NCBI GenBank assembly: GCA_051660685.1
Contig: JBOFQB010000114.1
Coordinates: forward strand, 1 to 31,834
Source of the DNA: JAVBSX01 sp051660685
GTDB taxonomy: Bacteria > Planctomycetota > Planctomycetia > Pirellulales > Thermoguttaceae
DNA: 31,834 nt
Direction: 5' to 3'
Shown here: in pieces, positions 9,205-17,287 of the stretch
Layout: each line of letters opens with the position of its first letter
How positions within the stretch are numbered: position 1 is the first letter of the stretch
Program-made: the position numbers and the translations under genes
Notes under the pieces: generated by a model
The model's input: only the letters and a program-made list of their open reading frames with translations
Databases searched by the model: none
Told to the model about the DNA's origin: nothing

Positions 9205-9515
9205 TTTGTCCGATTGTTCCCTCAGAGATTGCAAAGATTGACGTTTTCGATATTGCAAGTTATCTTGAACAACAGAGCGAAAAGGCGGGATTTCGGTTCA
9301 TTGATTCACTTGAACGAACATATCACCTTCTTGCGCAAATGCCCGAGATTGGTGAAAAATGTCATTTTCGCAGTTCGGAAATGAGAAATTCCCGAGTATG
9401 GCCCGTCAGAAATTTTTTGCAGTATCTGATTTTTTATCGGGTTGAGATAGATCGAATCGAAATACTCCGTGTTTTGCATGGATCACAAGACTATTTGACA
9501 AGGTTTGGCAATTGA
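9201..9515 (+). CDS. ParE/RelE-superfamily type II toxin
   Basis: 104-aa protein of normal ParE length. It has the early helix FDIASYLEQQSEKAGFRFIDSL, the LLAQMPEIGEK segment (the usual La..P.iG), RVWPVRNFLQYLIFYRVE (the beta-hairpin region) and the closing RVLHGSQDY, which corresponds to the family's RVlHg.rD ending. ParE-type toxins of this kind usually poison DNA gyrase, while RelE-fold relatives cut mRNA; sequence alone does not settle which. It is translationally coupled to the preceding antitoxin candidate through ATGA. Full length and apparently intact. Confidence 0.85.
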   Translation: MICPIVPSEIAKIDVFDIASYLEQQSEKAGFRFIDSLERTYHLLAQMPEIGEKCHFRSSEMRNSRVWPVRNFLQYLIFYRVEIDRIEILRVLHGSQDYLTRFGN

Positions 9516-9569
9516 CGGGATTGTTGTCGTTTGTTGCAAACCGTTGAGAAGGAAACACAAATTCATTGT

Positions 9570-9605
9570 ACGAGGTCGCCCCTTCTCGTGCTTGCCGTTT
9601 TTTTT
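9570..9605 (+). terminator. Possible terminator after the toxin gene
   Basis: A short stem ACGAG/CTCGT (9570-9574 with 9585-9589) is followed, after eight bases, by T8 (9598-9605). The stem is weak and the gap to the T-run is long, so this is tentative. Confidence 0.3.
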
Positions 9606-9667
9606 GTTATACGATCAATGTTATAAGATTAGTCTGTTTCCAAATGATTAAGGAGAGGAAAGAACAC

Positions 9668-10948
9668 ATGAAGAAAAATCTGATTGTTGCCCAAAGTGGA
9701 GGACCAACGTGCGTGATTAACAGCTCCTTGCGAGGTGTTCTTGATGCAGCCCGGTCGTTTGAAAACATCGGAACCGTTTACGGTGCTGTTCACGGAATTG
9801 AAGGGGTCCTCAAAGAGGAACTACTCAACCTCTCCGTCCAACCGGACGAAGAAGTCGCCCTGCTTCGTTACACCCCCGTTGCCGGTTCTATCGGAACCTG
9901 TCGGTATAAGTTGAGGTCCAAACAGCAAGAGGATTTTGAACGGGTCATTGAGGTTTTCAAAGCTCATCATATCGGTTATTTTCTCTACAATGGAGGGAAT
10001 GACTCTATGGATACGGCGAATAAAATCGCTCAATTGGCCCAACAGCGGGGTTTGGAGTTAGTCGCGGTTGGAATACCGAAAACAATTGACAATGATGTCG
10101 GGGACAGTGAATTCAAGCTGATTGACCATACCCCGGGTTATGGTTCCGTCGCCAAATACTGGACTCATCTCGTGCAATACGCCAATGAAGAGAATAAAGG
10201 CTCTTCCCCCGCTGATCCCGTCCTCGTTTTGCAAGCAATGGGGCGAAAAATCGGGTTTATTCCGGCGTCCGCCCGACTTGCCGACCCCAAACGGGAAATG
10301 CCGCTTCAGATTTATCTGGCCGAATCACCCTGTTCTCTTGAACAATTGGCCGATCAGGTCAATGAAACACTGAAACAGGCGGGCCGTTGTATCATCGTTG
10401 TGAGTGAAGGATTCTCGATTGGAGAAATCGGGGCAAGGACCGATTCCTTTGGTCATACCAGTTTCAGTTCAAGTGAACTGACCGTTGCACAAGCAGTCGT
10501 CAATTACCTCAATCAGGTTGGTCTTGCAACCAAAGGTCTTGCCCGTTGTAATGTCCCGGGAACCGATCAACGACATTCTATGGGATATGCGTCGATTGTT
10601 GATTTGGACGAAGCATACGGAGTCGGGCAAAAAGCTCTCGAATTGGCTGCAACCGGTCAAGGGGGTTACATGTCAACCTTGTTGCGAGAACCGGGTCCGA
10701 TTTACAATGTGCGATATGACAAGGTTCCTCTTTCGGAAGTTGCGAACAGTGAGCGGACGTTTCCGCAAGAATGGATATCCGAATCGGGGGATGATGTTGC
10801 GGACGAATTCATTGATTACGCGAAACCGTTGATTGGCGAAGAGATGTTGACACTTCCGATGATCGGGGGACGACAACGGTTGACGCGGTTTGAGCCGATT
10901 TATGCCGACCAGAAACTCCCGGGTTACATTCCTCAAGCAGATCGGTAA
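9668..10948 (+). CDS. Diphosphate-dependent 6-phosphofructokinase
   Basis: 426-aa PfkA-superfamily enzyme converting fructose 6-phosphate and a phosphoryl donor to fructose 1,6-bisphosphate in glycolysis. The N-terminus reads VAQSGGPTCVINSSLRG (phosphate-binding). The GGNDS motif places Asp112 where ATP enzymes have Gly, and PKTIDND places Lys138 where ATP enzymes have Gly. Both are the established markers of pyrophosphate as donor. Asp141 is the expected catalytic base, and AMGRKIG carries the substrate-binding MGR. The start at 9668 follows AAGGAGAGGAA and begins at the first strand of the fold; an upstream in-frame TTG at 9566 adds unrelated sequence. The PPi enzyme is reversible, so it could serve glycolysis and gluconeogenesis. 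A REP-like element follows 8 bases after the stop. Confidence 0.93.
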   Translation: MKKNLIVAQSGGPTCVINSSLRGVLDAARSFENIGTVYGAVHGIEGVLKEELLNLSVQPDEEVALLRYTPVAGSIGTCRYKLRSKQQEDFERVIEVFKAHHIGYFLYNGGNDSMDTANKIAQLAQQRGLELVAVGIPKTIDNDVGDSEFKLIDHTPGYGSVAKYWTHLVQYANEENKGSSPADPVLVLQAMGRKIGFIPASARLADPKREMPLQIYLAESPCSLEQLADQVNETLKQAGRCIIVVSEGFSIGEIGARTDSFGHTSFSSSELTVAQAVVNYLNQVGLATKGLARCNVPGTDQRHSMGYASIVDLDEAYGVGQKALELAATGQGGYMSTLLREPGPIYNVRYDKVPLSEVANSERTFPQEWISESGDDVADEFIDYAKPLIGEEMLTLPMIGGRQRLTRFEPIYADQKLPGYIPQADR

Positions 10949-10956
10949 GGTATCCC

Positions 10957-11040
10957 GTTGAGCCGGGATACAACATATCGCGCACTACTTAGCCCGGCGC
11001 AAGCCGGACGTAACGAGCCAATGATTGAACCGCGCTCAAC
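10957..11040. repeat. REP-like double-hairpin element, copy A
   Basis: Contains the core AGCCGGGATACAAC...ATCGCGC followed by TTAGCCCGGCGCAAGCCGG, the same arrangement as copies at 26866 and 27764. The second hairpin CCGGC-GCAA-GCCGG is intact; the first stem has mismatches. The copy is bounded by GTTGAGC (10957-10963) and its inverse GCTCAAC (11034-11040). It lies between the convergent ends of the phosphofructokinase and the PHA-system gene. Confidence 0.8.
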
Positions 11041-11056
11041 ATAGGGTTGTTCCAGC

Positions 11057-11362
11057 TCAACTTAAAAGTTGTTCGAGACCGGATTTGATTTCACTTTCGA
11101 TCCGGTTTTTCAGCATAATTGCGGCAAAGGGGAGCGAAAGAGAGACGTCAACGGAACCGGGAAGGGATTGGACGTTTCCTGAAACGGCGAAACCGTATGC
11201 TTTGAACGAAAACTCTGCTTTATTGTCCGAAACCCAATCGTTTTTCGGCTCTTTGACAAAATCGGCATGTTTCTCCATATCATCATGGAGCCGTTTCTTG
11301 ATCCGTTCGGTTGCTTCTTCGACACTCAATTGATGTGCGACATTCAAATTCAGTTGGGGCAT
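11057..11362 (-). CDS. Polyhydroxyalkanoic acid system family protein
   Basis: 101-aa protein beginning MPQLNLNVAHQLSVEEATERIKKRL. The small family annotated as polyhydroxyalkanoic acid system/granule-region proteins has this N-terminal pattern, a central SDNKAEFSFKAYGFAVSG beta segment, and the ending LPFAAIMLKNRIESEIKSGL. The function is poorly known; the name comes from occurrence near PHA genes in other bacteria, and no PHA synthase or depolymerase is seen in this window. The ATG has no obvious ribosome site: the sequence just upstream on the sense strand is a C-rich array, complementary to the G-runs at 11371-11394. Reads convergently with the phosphofructokinase gene. Confidence 0.75.
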   Translation of the reverse strand: MPQLNLNVAHQLSVEEATERIKKRLHDDMEKHADFVKEPKNDWVSDNKAEFSFKAYGFAVSGNVQSLPGSVDVSLSLPFAAIMLKNRIESEIKSGLEQLLS

Positions 11363-11370
11363 GTTGTGTA

Positions 11371-11449
11371 GGGGATAGGGAATAGGGGTTGGGGAATACG
11401 GATTAGCCGCAGAAATTAAGGGATAGGGAGTAGGGTTTGGGGATAGGGG
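11371..11449 (+). repeat. G-run arrays (potential G-quadruplexes)
   Basis: Two clusters of four or more G-runs with 2-4-base loops: 11371-11394 (GGGG, GGG, GGGG, GGGG) and 11420-11449 (GGG, GGG, GGG, GGGG, GGGG). The spacers are mostly ATA, AATA or AGTA. The block lies just upstream of the start of the PHA-system gene, on the strand opposite to its mRNA. A related array is at 13092-13132. Confidence 0.7.
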
Positions 11450-11478
11450 ATTAAGGAATTAAACATCAATCAGTTGTA

Positions 11479-11731
11479 GTCCCGTAGGGACGACCTTTTT
11501 GTAGCCCGGGGTGAAGGGAGCATAAGCGACCGCAACCCCGGGTTATACGGTCCCCCTCAACAAAATGTAGCTCCTTTAGGAGCGGCCTAATCTATTTGTA
11601 TCATTATTTTGTACCATTTACAAATACATTTTAGGTCGCTGCTACGCAGCTCATTCTCTCTTGCAAACCGAACCCAGTGCTGCGACGAGTACGTCTTGCA
11701 CTGGGCTACAAAAAGGTCGCTGCTACGCAGC
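11479..11731. repeat. Mosaic of short hairpin modules
   Basis: Successive palindromes are separated by similar GTAGC/GGTCG linkers: GTCCC-GTA-GGGAC (11479-11491), CCCGGGGT...ACCCCGGG (11504-11542), GCTCC-TTTA-GGAGC (11570-11583), TATTTGTA...TACAAATA (11593-11626), GCTGC-TAC-GCAGC (11638-11650), CCCAGTGC...GCACTGGG (11673-11705) and a second GCTGC-TAC-GCAGC (11719-11731). The last module is preceded by the same AGGTCGCT sequence as its twin. No gene was found in 11463-11823. The block follows the 3' end of the DUF6807 gene. Confidence 0.8.
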
Positions 11732-11823
11732 TACGACTCACTATCACCTATGAGGTCTTTTCCTTCCACTTCGTCCATTCATCTTCTCTGCATAAACTTA
11801 TACATCTGCTTCAACATCGACAT

Positions 11824-12762
11824 CTACTTTTTGTACTCTTCAAAAGCCTGATTGAGGTCAATCGACTCGACATCTCCATCATGCAGAATGACACGGTGTT
11901 TAAGGGTGAAGGATTCACCTTTTGGAAGACGCAGTTCCCCGGCCGGTTCGGCAACGCCAAAGTCTTTTTCTCCAAACGGATTGGCTGCAAAAAGACCGTA
12001 AGTGCGAACATGCCAAAATGTCGGAAAACGGAAACTGTCCGGGTGATTCAAAATCGCAATTCCAGCTGGTTGACCGTTAATTGGGCCGGAAAAGTCAACC
12101 CATTCCGAACGCTTCGCCCATGCTTTTCCGTCCGTCAACCCTTGTGCATTCGTTATCTTTCCTCCCCGTTCCTCCGTTTTGGCCCGGGGTCCGACAACAT
12201 CCAGTGTCGAGGGAACCCGTAATCCGAACGAACCTTCTTTTGTGTCGCCAAACACCAATTCATCCGCAACCGCTGTTACAACGACATCAAAATCGATAAA
12301 CCGTTCTTTTCCGTTCGTCCAAAACGCGATTGTTCGGACATCCTTACACGGAATCGTCCCGTCACCTTTCACCCAAGTGTTCTCCGTCACTAAAACCGCT
12401 TTCTTCCCGTCACATTCCGCCTTGTCAAATTTCTCATGTCTGATTGTATTATCTTTGAGCGACCAAAAATCAGCACCGTTGACGGAACCGTGATCGAACC
12501 AAAGAGAGCGATGATGAGGGTGATCGAGCTTTTCTCCTTCACTTCCTTCAGGAATCATCGGGTAATCCCTCGTCATTTTCTGGTCACTTGGCCCCATAAT
12601 CGGCCAAATAATGGGAACTCCTCGAAAATCCGTTTTATAACCGGCAAACAGTTTTCCGTCGATTTTGACATCATAACCGGAATCGGTTTTTTCGAGGGTC
12701 ATTTCGGCGTAAGCGGGGATTAGGAACAGGCAAAACAGGAGGAGGGGGAGTAGTTTTTTCAT
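11824..12762 (-). CDS. Secreted DUF6807 (PmoA-like) family protein
   Basis: 312-aa precursor with a signal peptide (MKKLLPLLLFCLFLIPAYA, then EM). The mature part carries the family's landmarks: RGVPIIWPIMGPSDQKMTRDYPM, HPHHRSLWFDHGSVNGADFW, TIAFWTNGKERFIDFDVVVTA, and GIAILNHPDSFRFPTFWHVR near the C-terminus. Planctomycetes and related bacteria carry many such secreted proteins, often annotated PmoA family; the link to methane monooxygenase is nominal and the real function is unknown. The repeated His/Asp residues in HPHHRS...DHG could be a metal or sugar site, which is inference. The start at 12762 was chosen because it begins the signal peptide; the in-frame extension to 13077 reads through a REP-like element. 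No clear ribosome site. Confidence 0.85.
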   Translation of the reverse strand: MKKLLPLLLFCLFLIPAYAEMTLEKTDSGYDVKIDGKLFAGYKTDFRGVPIIWPIMGPSDQKMTRDYPMIPEGSEGEKLDHPHHRSLWFDHGSVNGADFWSLKDNTIRHEKFDKAECDGKKAVLVTENTWVKGDGTIPCKDVRTIAFWTNGKERFIDFDVVVTAVADELVFGDTKEGSFGLRVPSTLDVVGPRAKTEERGGKITNAQGLTDGKAWAKRSEWVDFSGPINGQPAGIAILNHPDSFRFPTFWHVRTYGLFAANPFGEKDFGVAEPAGELRLPKGESFTLKHRVILHDGDVESIDLNQAFEEYKK

Positions 12763-12972
12763 GGACCGTTGTGAGTTAAAAAGGCTGTATTGGTATTGAA
12801 AAAAGGGAGTTGAAAAAATAAGTGAAGGACGTGATGTCGGACGTGAGTGAAGTATTGGGAGAGACATATTTGGGGAAAACGCCCGATTTTCCTTGCTCAA
12901 CAAATGATTATACAAAAGGAATGACCGAAAGTGAAGCCGGATCGGCAAGAGAATTGGGGTATAAGGTATAGA

Positions 12973-12990
12973 GGGTTGGGGGGAGAGGGG
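12973..12990 (+). repeat. G-rich tract upstream of the DUF6807 gene
   Basis: GGG-TT-GGGGGG-AGA-GGGG forms at least four G-runs in 18 bases and could fold as a G-quadruplex. It sits 210 bases upstream of the DUF6807 start, next to REP-like copy B. Confidence 0.5.
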
Positions 12991-12998
12991 AAATATGA

Positions 12999-13073
12999 CG
13001 TTTAGCCGAGGAACAACGTTCCGCGCGTATTGAAATCCCAAATACGCGCGATACGAAGTATCGCGTCTAAACG
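12999..13073. repeat. REP-like element, copy B (inverted pair)
   Basis: Two half-elements face each other. The left half starts CGTTTAGCCGAGGAACAAC and has the stem GGAAC-AAC-GTTCC; the right half has GCGATAC-GAA-GTATCGC and ends CTAAACG. The outer CGTTTAG/CTAAACG and inner CGCGCGTAT...ATACGCGCG also pair. It lies in the 359-base gap between hisD and the DUF6807 gene. Relative to copies C and D, the left stem has changed on both sides so that pairing is kept. Confidence 0.8.
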
Positions 13074-13091
13074 GCAAATTTCTTCGGTTTT

Positions 13092-13132
13092 CCCTATCCC
13101 CTATCCCCCATTCCCTATCCCCTACTCCCCCC
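13092..13132 (-). repeat. C-run/G-run array at the hisD 3' end
   Basis: Six C-runs separated by TAT, ATT or TACT on the plus strand, so G-runs on the minus strand. The array includes the last codons and stop of hisD (…RLRGE, stop at 13122-13124). It uses the same GGGATA-type spacing as the array at 11371-11449. Confidence 0.7.
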
Positions 13133-14483
13133 TTAACCGGATTCTCACACTTTCACGATGTGCGGTCAACCCCTCAAGACTCGCAATCACGTCAATGTCC
13201 GGTCCCATTTCTTTCAATCCTTCTTCGTTGAAACAGAGAACACTTCCGGCTCGCAAAAAGTCATTGCAAGTCAAACCGCTCGCAAATCGCGCTGTCCCGC
13301 TCGTTGGAAGAACATGTGAAGGTCCGGCTGCATAATCTCCAACCGCAACCGGCGTATAATTGCCGAGAAAAATGGCTCCTGCACAACGAATTTTCTTAGC
13401 AAGTGACTCCGCCTTTTCCGTCGCAATGTGCAAATGTTCGGGCGCAATCAAATCGGTCAGACGACATGTTTCCTCCTCGTCTTTCGCAAGAATGACCGCC
13501 CCAAATTCTTCGAGACTCGCCCGCGCAAGATCACCCCGTTCAATCGTGTTAAGTTTCTCTTCAATCGCCAAAACCGCTTTTTCAAGAGCGTCAGCATCCC
13601 AACCAATCAAAATACTAGCGCCCGGAGCATGTTCGGCTTGCGCAAGCATATCATACGCCGTATAATCCGCCCGAGTTGTCGAATCCACAATCACCACAAC
13701 TTCACTCGGTCCCGCAATCGAGTCAATGTCAACATCTCCATAAACATGTTTTTTGGCAAGAGCGACAAAAAGGTTTCCCGGTCCAACAATTTTGTCAACC
13801 CGTTGAATTCCTTCAACACCATAAGCGAACGCCGCAACCCCTTGTGCTCCCCCCATTCTGTACACTTCGCGGATTCCGAGTTCCCAACAGGTTGCCAAAA
13901 GATCGACATTATAAGCCCCGAATGGGGTTGGGGGGACCATAACGGCGATTTCCCGGACTCCGGCGATCTGGGCCGGAACGGCGGTCATCAAAACCGTTGA
14001 GGGATAAGCAGCTGCTCCCCCGGGAACACAGATTCCAACCCGTTGCATAGGGAGATACCGTTCGAGCAGGTATCCCCCCGGTCGTTCGACCCGGACATCT
14101 TTGTGAAGAATCGCTTCCTGAAAGATGCGAATGTTCTCCCGAACCCGACGAAGTGAGGTCAACAACGCCGGATTCCTGACTGTCGTTGTTTTATGTGCGT
14201 CCTGCAATTCCTTCTCCGAAACTCTGATCGTCGCTCCACTTAACTCGGCCCCGTCAATCCGCTTACAATAGTCCAACAAGGCGGGCAATCCGCGATTTTC
14301 AACGTCTTTGCAGATCGTCTCGACGACCTCAACCGGCGTCAACGGTTTCCCAAAAATCGCAATCGTCCGTTCTCGACCTTGCGGGCTGACAACATCTCCG
14401 CGCGGACTGAGTTTCAACCGTAATGTTTCCATTTGGGCCGAAATATTATCTTTCTGACTGTCAATTCGTGTTATCTTCAACAT
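13122..14483 (-). CDS. hisD: Histidinol dehydrogenase
   Basis: 453-aa zinc enzyme that oxidises L-histidinol to L-histidine with two NAD+, the last step of histidine synthesis. All known active-site residues are present and sit a constant 23 residues after their E. coli HisD equivalents: zinc ligands Gln282, His285, Asp383 and His442, and the catalytic pair Glu349-His350 in APEHLHI. The VGPGNLFVALAKKHVYG and GPSEVVVI segments are typical. Complete in length. It lies 54 bases after the GH38-like gene on the same strand, so it may be cotranscribed; no other his gene is nearby. The last three codons lie in a G-run array. Confidence 0.97.
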   Translation of the reverse strand: MLKITRIDSQKDNISAQMETLRLKLSPRGDVVSPQGRERTIAIFGKPLTPVEVVETICKDVENRGLPALLDYCKRIDGAELSGATIRVSEKELQDAHKTTTVRNPALLTSLRRVRENIRIFQEAILHKDVRVERPGGYLLERYLPMQRVGICVPGGAAAYPSTVLMTAVPAQIAGVREIAVMVPPTPFGAYNVDLLATCWELGIREVYRMGGAQGVAAFAYGVEGIQRVDKIVGPGNLFVALAKKHVYGDVDIDSIAGPSEVVVIVDSTTRADYTAYDMLAQAEHAPGASILIGWDADALEKAVLAIEEKLNTIERGDLARASLEEFGAVILAKDEEETCRLTDLIAPEHLHIATEKAESLAKKIRCAGAIFLGNYTPVAVGDYAAGPSHVLPTSGTARFASGLTCNDFLRAGSVLCFNEEGLKEMGPDIDVIASLEGLTAHRESVRIRLRGE

Positions 14484-14537
14484 CTTTTTTTCCGGTTATT
14501 TTCCTATTCTTGGTTGTTCCTCCGTTAAACACAACTC

Positions 14538-17093
14538 TCACGGTTGATGTAAATGTCGCATATACAGTTCGGATTCCGGCGTTTTGGGGTGTATGACGAA
14601 AACCGGCTCGGACAGAATCGTTTCTGCCAAATCAGACGCCGAAATACTCTCTCCTGTTGTCGGTTTTTCCTTCAACACCAGATCAAACTGAAATTCCATG
14701 ATTCCATGTTCGTCACAAACGAAATTCGTCAACCAAGTGTTGTCAAATACCTGAGCATAAACCGAATTCATTTCATTCGGAGCCGTTTGACGTTTTGCAA
14801 TCGGGTCCGGTTTCGCCCCAAAAGTAACAAGAGGTGCATCACGGGAAATCAAAAATCGGTCCGCCCGGTCGGAACGGTATCGAATCCAACTGTCAATCGA
14901 GAAAAAGTCCCGACATGTTCCGGGCAATTGGTCGGTGAACGGCGTAAAGGGTTGATCGCCGCAACTCATTTCGGGCAGATTCCCCTCTTCCCCGTTTTCG
15001 GCAAAAACCGAACTGCCTAAAAAGAACCATTCCGGTTTTTCGGACGAAAGACGATAAAAACGGACGGTCAATCGCGCTCGCGGTTCATTGTTCCAGATTT
15101 CCAGTGTTCGCGTCAACCATTTCAATCGCGGATGCTGCATCAGTTGCGTGTATTTCGTTGTGTATTTCCCCTTTTCAATCGTTGTTTGACCCGCATCTCC
15201 CTCTTTGGGAACCGCAACGGTTGAAATCAGCCCTTTTTCGCGTCGTTCTTCACTTTGCGAATGTAAAATCTCAGGATACAACCAACGTCCGCCAAATTCG
15301 GCAAATTCAACCGCGCGAAACTCTCCTTGCGGTTGGTCAAAAAGAACTTGGTTCTTCCAACGATCATTGTCCCAAACCGCTTTAACCGGCCAACCTTGTT
15401 CGTCAACAGTAACACGCGGGCCGGAATCGGCTGAAATAGACCGCACTTGAGGTTGTTCAACAGGGAGAAAACGAAAACTCCCTTGACCGGGCAGAGAATC
15501 GACCCAAAACCGAATCAACTGGTTGGGAACGCGATCAGCAATAGTTTCTTGATCGGATTCGGGCGAAATATCATCCCGGGTCCCTGCTCGACGAAACGAC
15601 GCAAAACCGGGTTGACGTTCGAGAATCGTGATTTCACCTGAGTTGACTTCACGCAATGCTTGAACATCTTCACGAAATGCCGAATCAAGAGCGTAAATCC
15701 AACCGCTCCATGTTTCTGGAGCCGTATTGACAACATGATAACCGGCTTCATCTCGGTACACTTTCGCTCTTGCCCGTTCAGAAAGGAGCAATTTTGCAAG
15801 CGCAACGGCATGAAAGGCATATCGTGACTTTTCGTTGAACTGACCAAGCACGTCCAGAGAGTGAGGTTGTCCAATACTGTCAACCGACCCCCAAGTGTGT
15901 TCGTCAAAAAGACACAATTCCTCCAAAATCTTTTTCTGCTTGGCAATCGTCGAATTGGACAGTTCTCCAAAGACGGGACTGATTGCGGCGTTAAGAAGTC
16001 GTTTTGCGGATCGTGAAACGGCAACTTCGCGCGGTCCTGATGCTGCTCCGTTGCCCCACCAATCTGTAAATTCCCCCTCATATTCAGGAATTTGATCTCC
16101 CGAACTCGCAACAAGTGAATCAAGGGCCGCACTTGCCGTTGTCAACCGCACTTCCGGTTTCAAACCAAGCTCATTCCATTTGGCAACAAACTCCGCCAAT
16201 TGAGGAAACGGGGGATCATTGTCAATTCTCCATTGATTCGTAAAGGACAAAGCAAGTGAGGGATAAGAGTATCCGGCTTGTTCAAGAGCAACCAAACGTT
16301 GACAAAACCGACGATGATACTTTTTCATCGATTCTGGGTCGGTTTTGAAAAAATCCCCCTCTCTCGGCAATTGATACCGAGTGTCCGTTGATTCAGGAAC
16401 CGGTCCTCTTCTCCATTCTGAATCGTGAAAGAAATAATAACCTTCTGGATAACTGTAATTCAACCAGACCAATAATCGACGTCCGTCCGGCATCTTCCAC
16501 CAAAAAGCAGATGGTTGTGGAAAAGGTGCTCCTCCATTATGACCGTTAATCGACATCCAAAGATACGGCACGTCGGAATCAAGCAGTGCAAGAGCACCTG
16601 CTCGGGGACAACCGTTGACGTCGATTTGCATACCAACTTTAATCGGGGCAATTTCACGGACTTCTTGGGGCAACCAATTCAGCGACATGAGATTCCATTG
16701 TTGCCCGTTCATCAACGGGGCCTGATTCATTGCAAGTGCCGTAATCTCAAGCTGACCTGTCTGAATCGCTTCAATCAGTTGTTGACGACGCTCCTCACTC
16801 ACTTGGTTCCACCAATCGGCAATACAGATACCTGATTCGGCTGTCCAATAATACTTCTCCGATTCGGGAGCATCTTTGGTCGCAAGGACCGCGTCAATCG
16901 CAATGTCCAAATACTGGTTTTGTCGTTCCCGCGTCACAATCGGATGATCGGTATAACCAATATCTGTATGAGAATGATGAATCAAATCAACCCGTTTGAT
17001 AATACGAGGTTGTGCCGCATTTGTTGAAAAACAAAAGAAAAAGGATACTAAGGCAAATGATAAAAACGTCAGGTTTTTGAAAAATGTCATCAT
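14538..17093 (-). CDS. Secreted glycoside hydrolase family 38-like protein
   Basis: 851-aa precursor with a signal peptide (hydrophobic core, then STNAAQ; cleavage near residue 26-27). The N-terminal catalytic domain resembles the GH38 alpha-mannosidase fold: the HSHTDIGYTDH motif provides the HxD zinc ligands (His42, Asp44), MQIDVNG carries a candidate nucleophile Asp158, and DEHTWGS (His399) fits the last zinc ligand region. The remaining 430 residues are beta-rich, as in the GH38 C-terminal domains, with RLTVRFYRL near residue 680. Close to the group annotated DUF5054. Alpha-mannoside hydrolysis is probable from the family but the substrate is not certain. Two adjacent ATGs (17093, 17090) precede the signal peptide with no strong ribosome site. 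hisD follows 54 bases downstream. Confidence 0.8.
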   Translation of the reverse strand: MMTFFKNLTFLSFALVSFFFCFSTNAAQPRIIKRVDLIHHSHTDIGYTDHPIVTRERQNQYLDIAIDAVLATKDAPESEKYYWTAESGICIADWWNQVSEERRQQLIEAIQTGQLEITALAMNQAPLMNGQQWNLMSLNWLPQEVREIAPIKVGMQIDVNGCPRAGALALLDSDVPYLWMSINGHNGGAPFPQPSAFWWKMPDGRRLLVWLNYSYPEGYYFFHDSEWRRGPVPESTDTRYQLPREGDFFKTDPESMKKYHRRFCQRLVALEQAGYSYPSLALSFTNQWRIDNDPPFPQLAEFVAKWNELGLKPEVRLTTASAALDSLVASSGDQIPEYEGEFTDWWGNGAASGPREVAVSRSAKRLLNAAISPVFGELSNSTIAKQKKILEELCLFDEHTWGSVDSIGQPHSLDVLGQFNEKSRYAFHAVALAKLLLSERARAKVYRDEAGYHVVNTAPETWSGWIYALDSAFREDVQALREVNSGEITILERQPGFASFRRAGTRDDISPESDQETIADRVPNQLIRFWVDSLPGQGSFRFLPVEQPQVRSISADSGPRVTVDEQGWPVKAVWDNDRWKNQVLFDQPQGEFRAVEFAEFGGRWLYPEILHSQSEERREKGLISTVAVPKEGDAGQTTIEKGKYTTKYTQLMQHPRLKWLTRTLEIWNNEPRARLTVRFYRLSSEKPEWFFLGSSVFAENGEEGNLPEMSCGDQPFTPFTDQLPGTCRDFFSIDSWIRYRSDRADRFLISRDAPLVTFGAKPDPIAKRQTAPNEMNSVYAQVFDNTWLTNFVCDEHGIMEFQFDLVLKEKPTTGESISASDLAETILSEPVFVIHPKTPESELYMRHLHQP

Positions 17094-17287
17094 TATTCTG
17101 AATTATGTCTTCTGAATTGTTTGTCTTCTCTGCGATCCCCGCGAACACTGCGAGAGACCCAATCATGTCGTTTGTTCTTCTTACTTCGTCAGGGTGTCCT
17201 ATTTGTCCATTTCATGTATTGCAATTGTTTCTGACCAAAAATACAAGAGGTCCGTTGCTGTACACCTTGCCTTTTTTCGCTGTCTTT

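Noticed and set aside
12763..13077. Long in-frame extension of the DUF6807 gene
   Set aside because: It crosses REP copy B and precedes an excellent signal peptide that starts at 12762.
13428..14000. 190-codon plus-strand frame opposite hisD
   Set aside because: It is antisense to a complete, motif-rich hisD gene.
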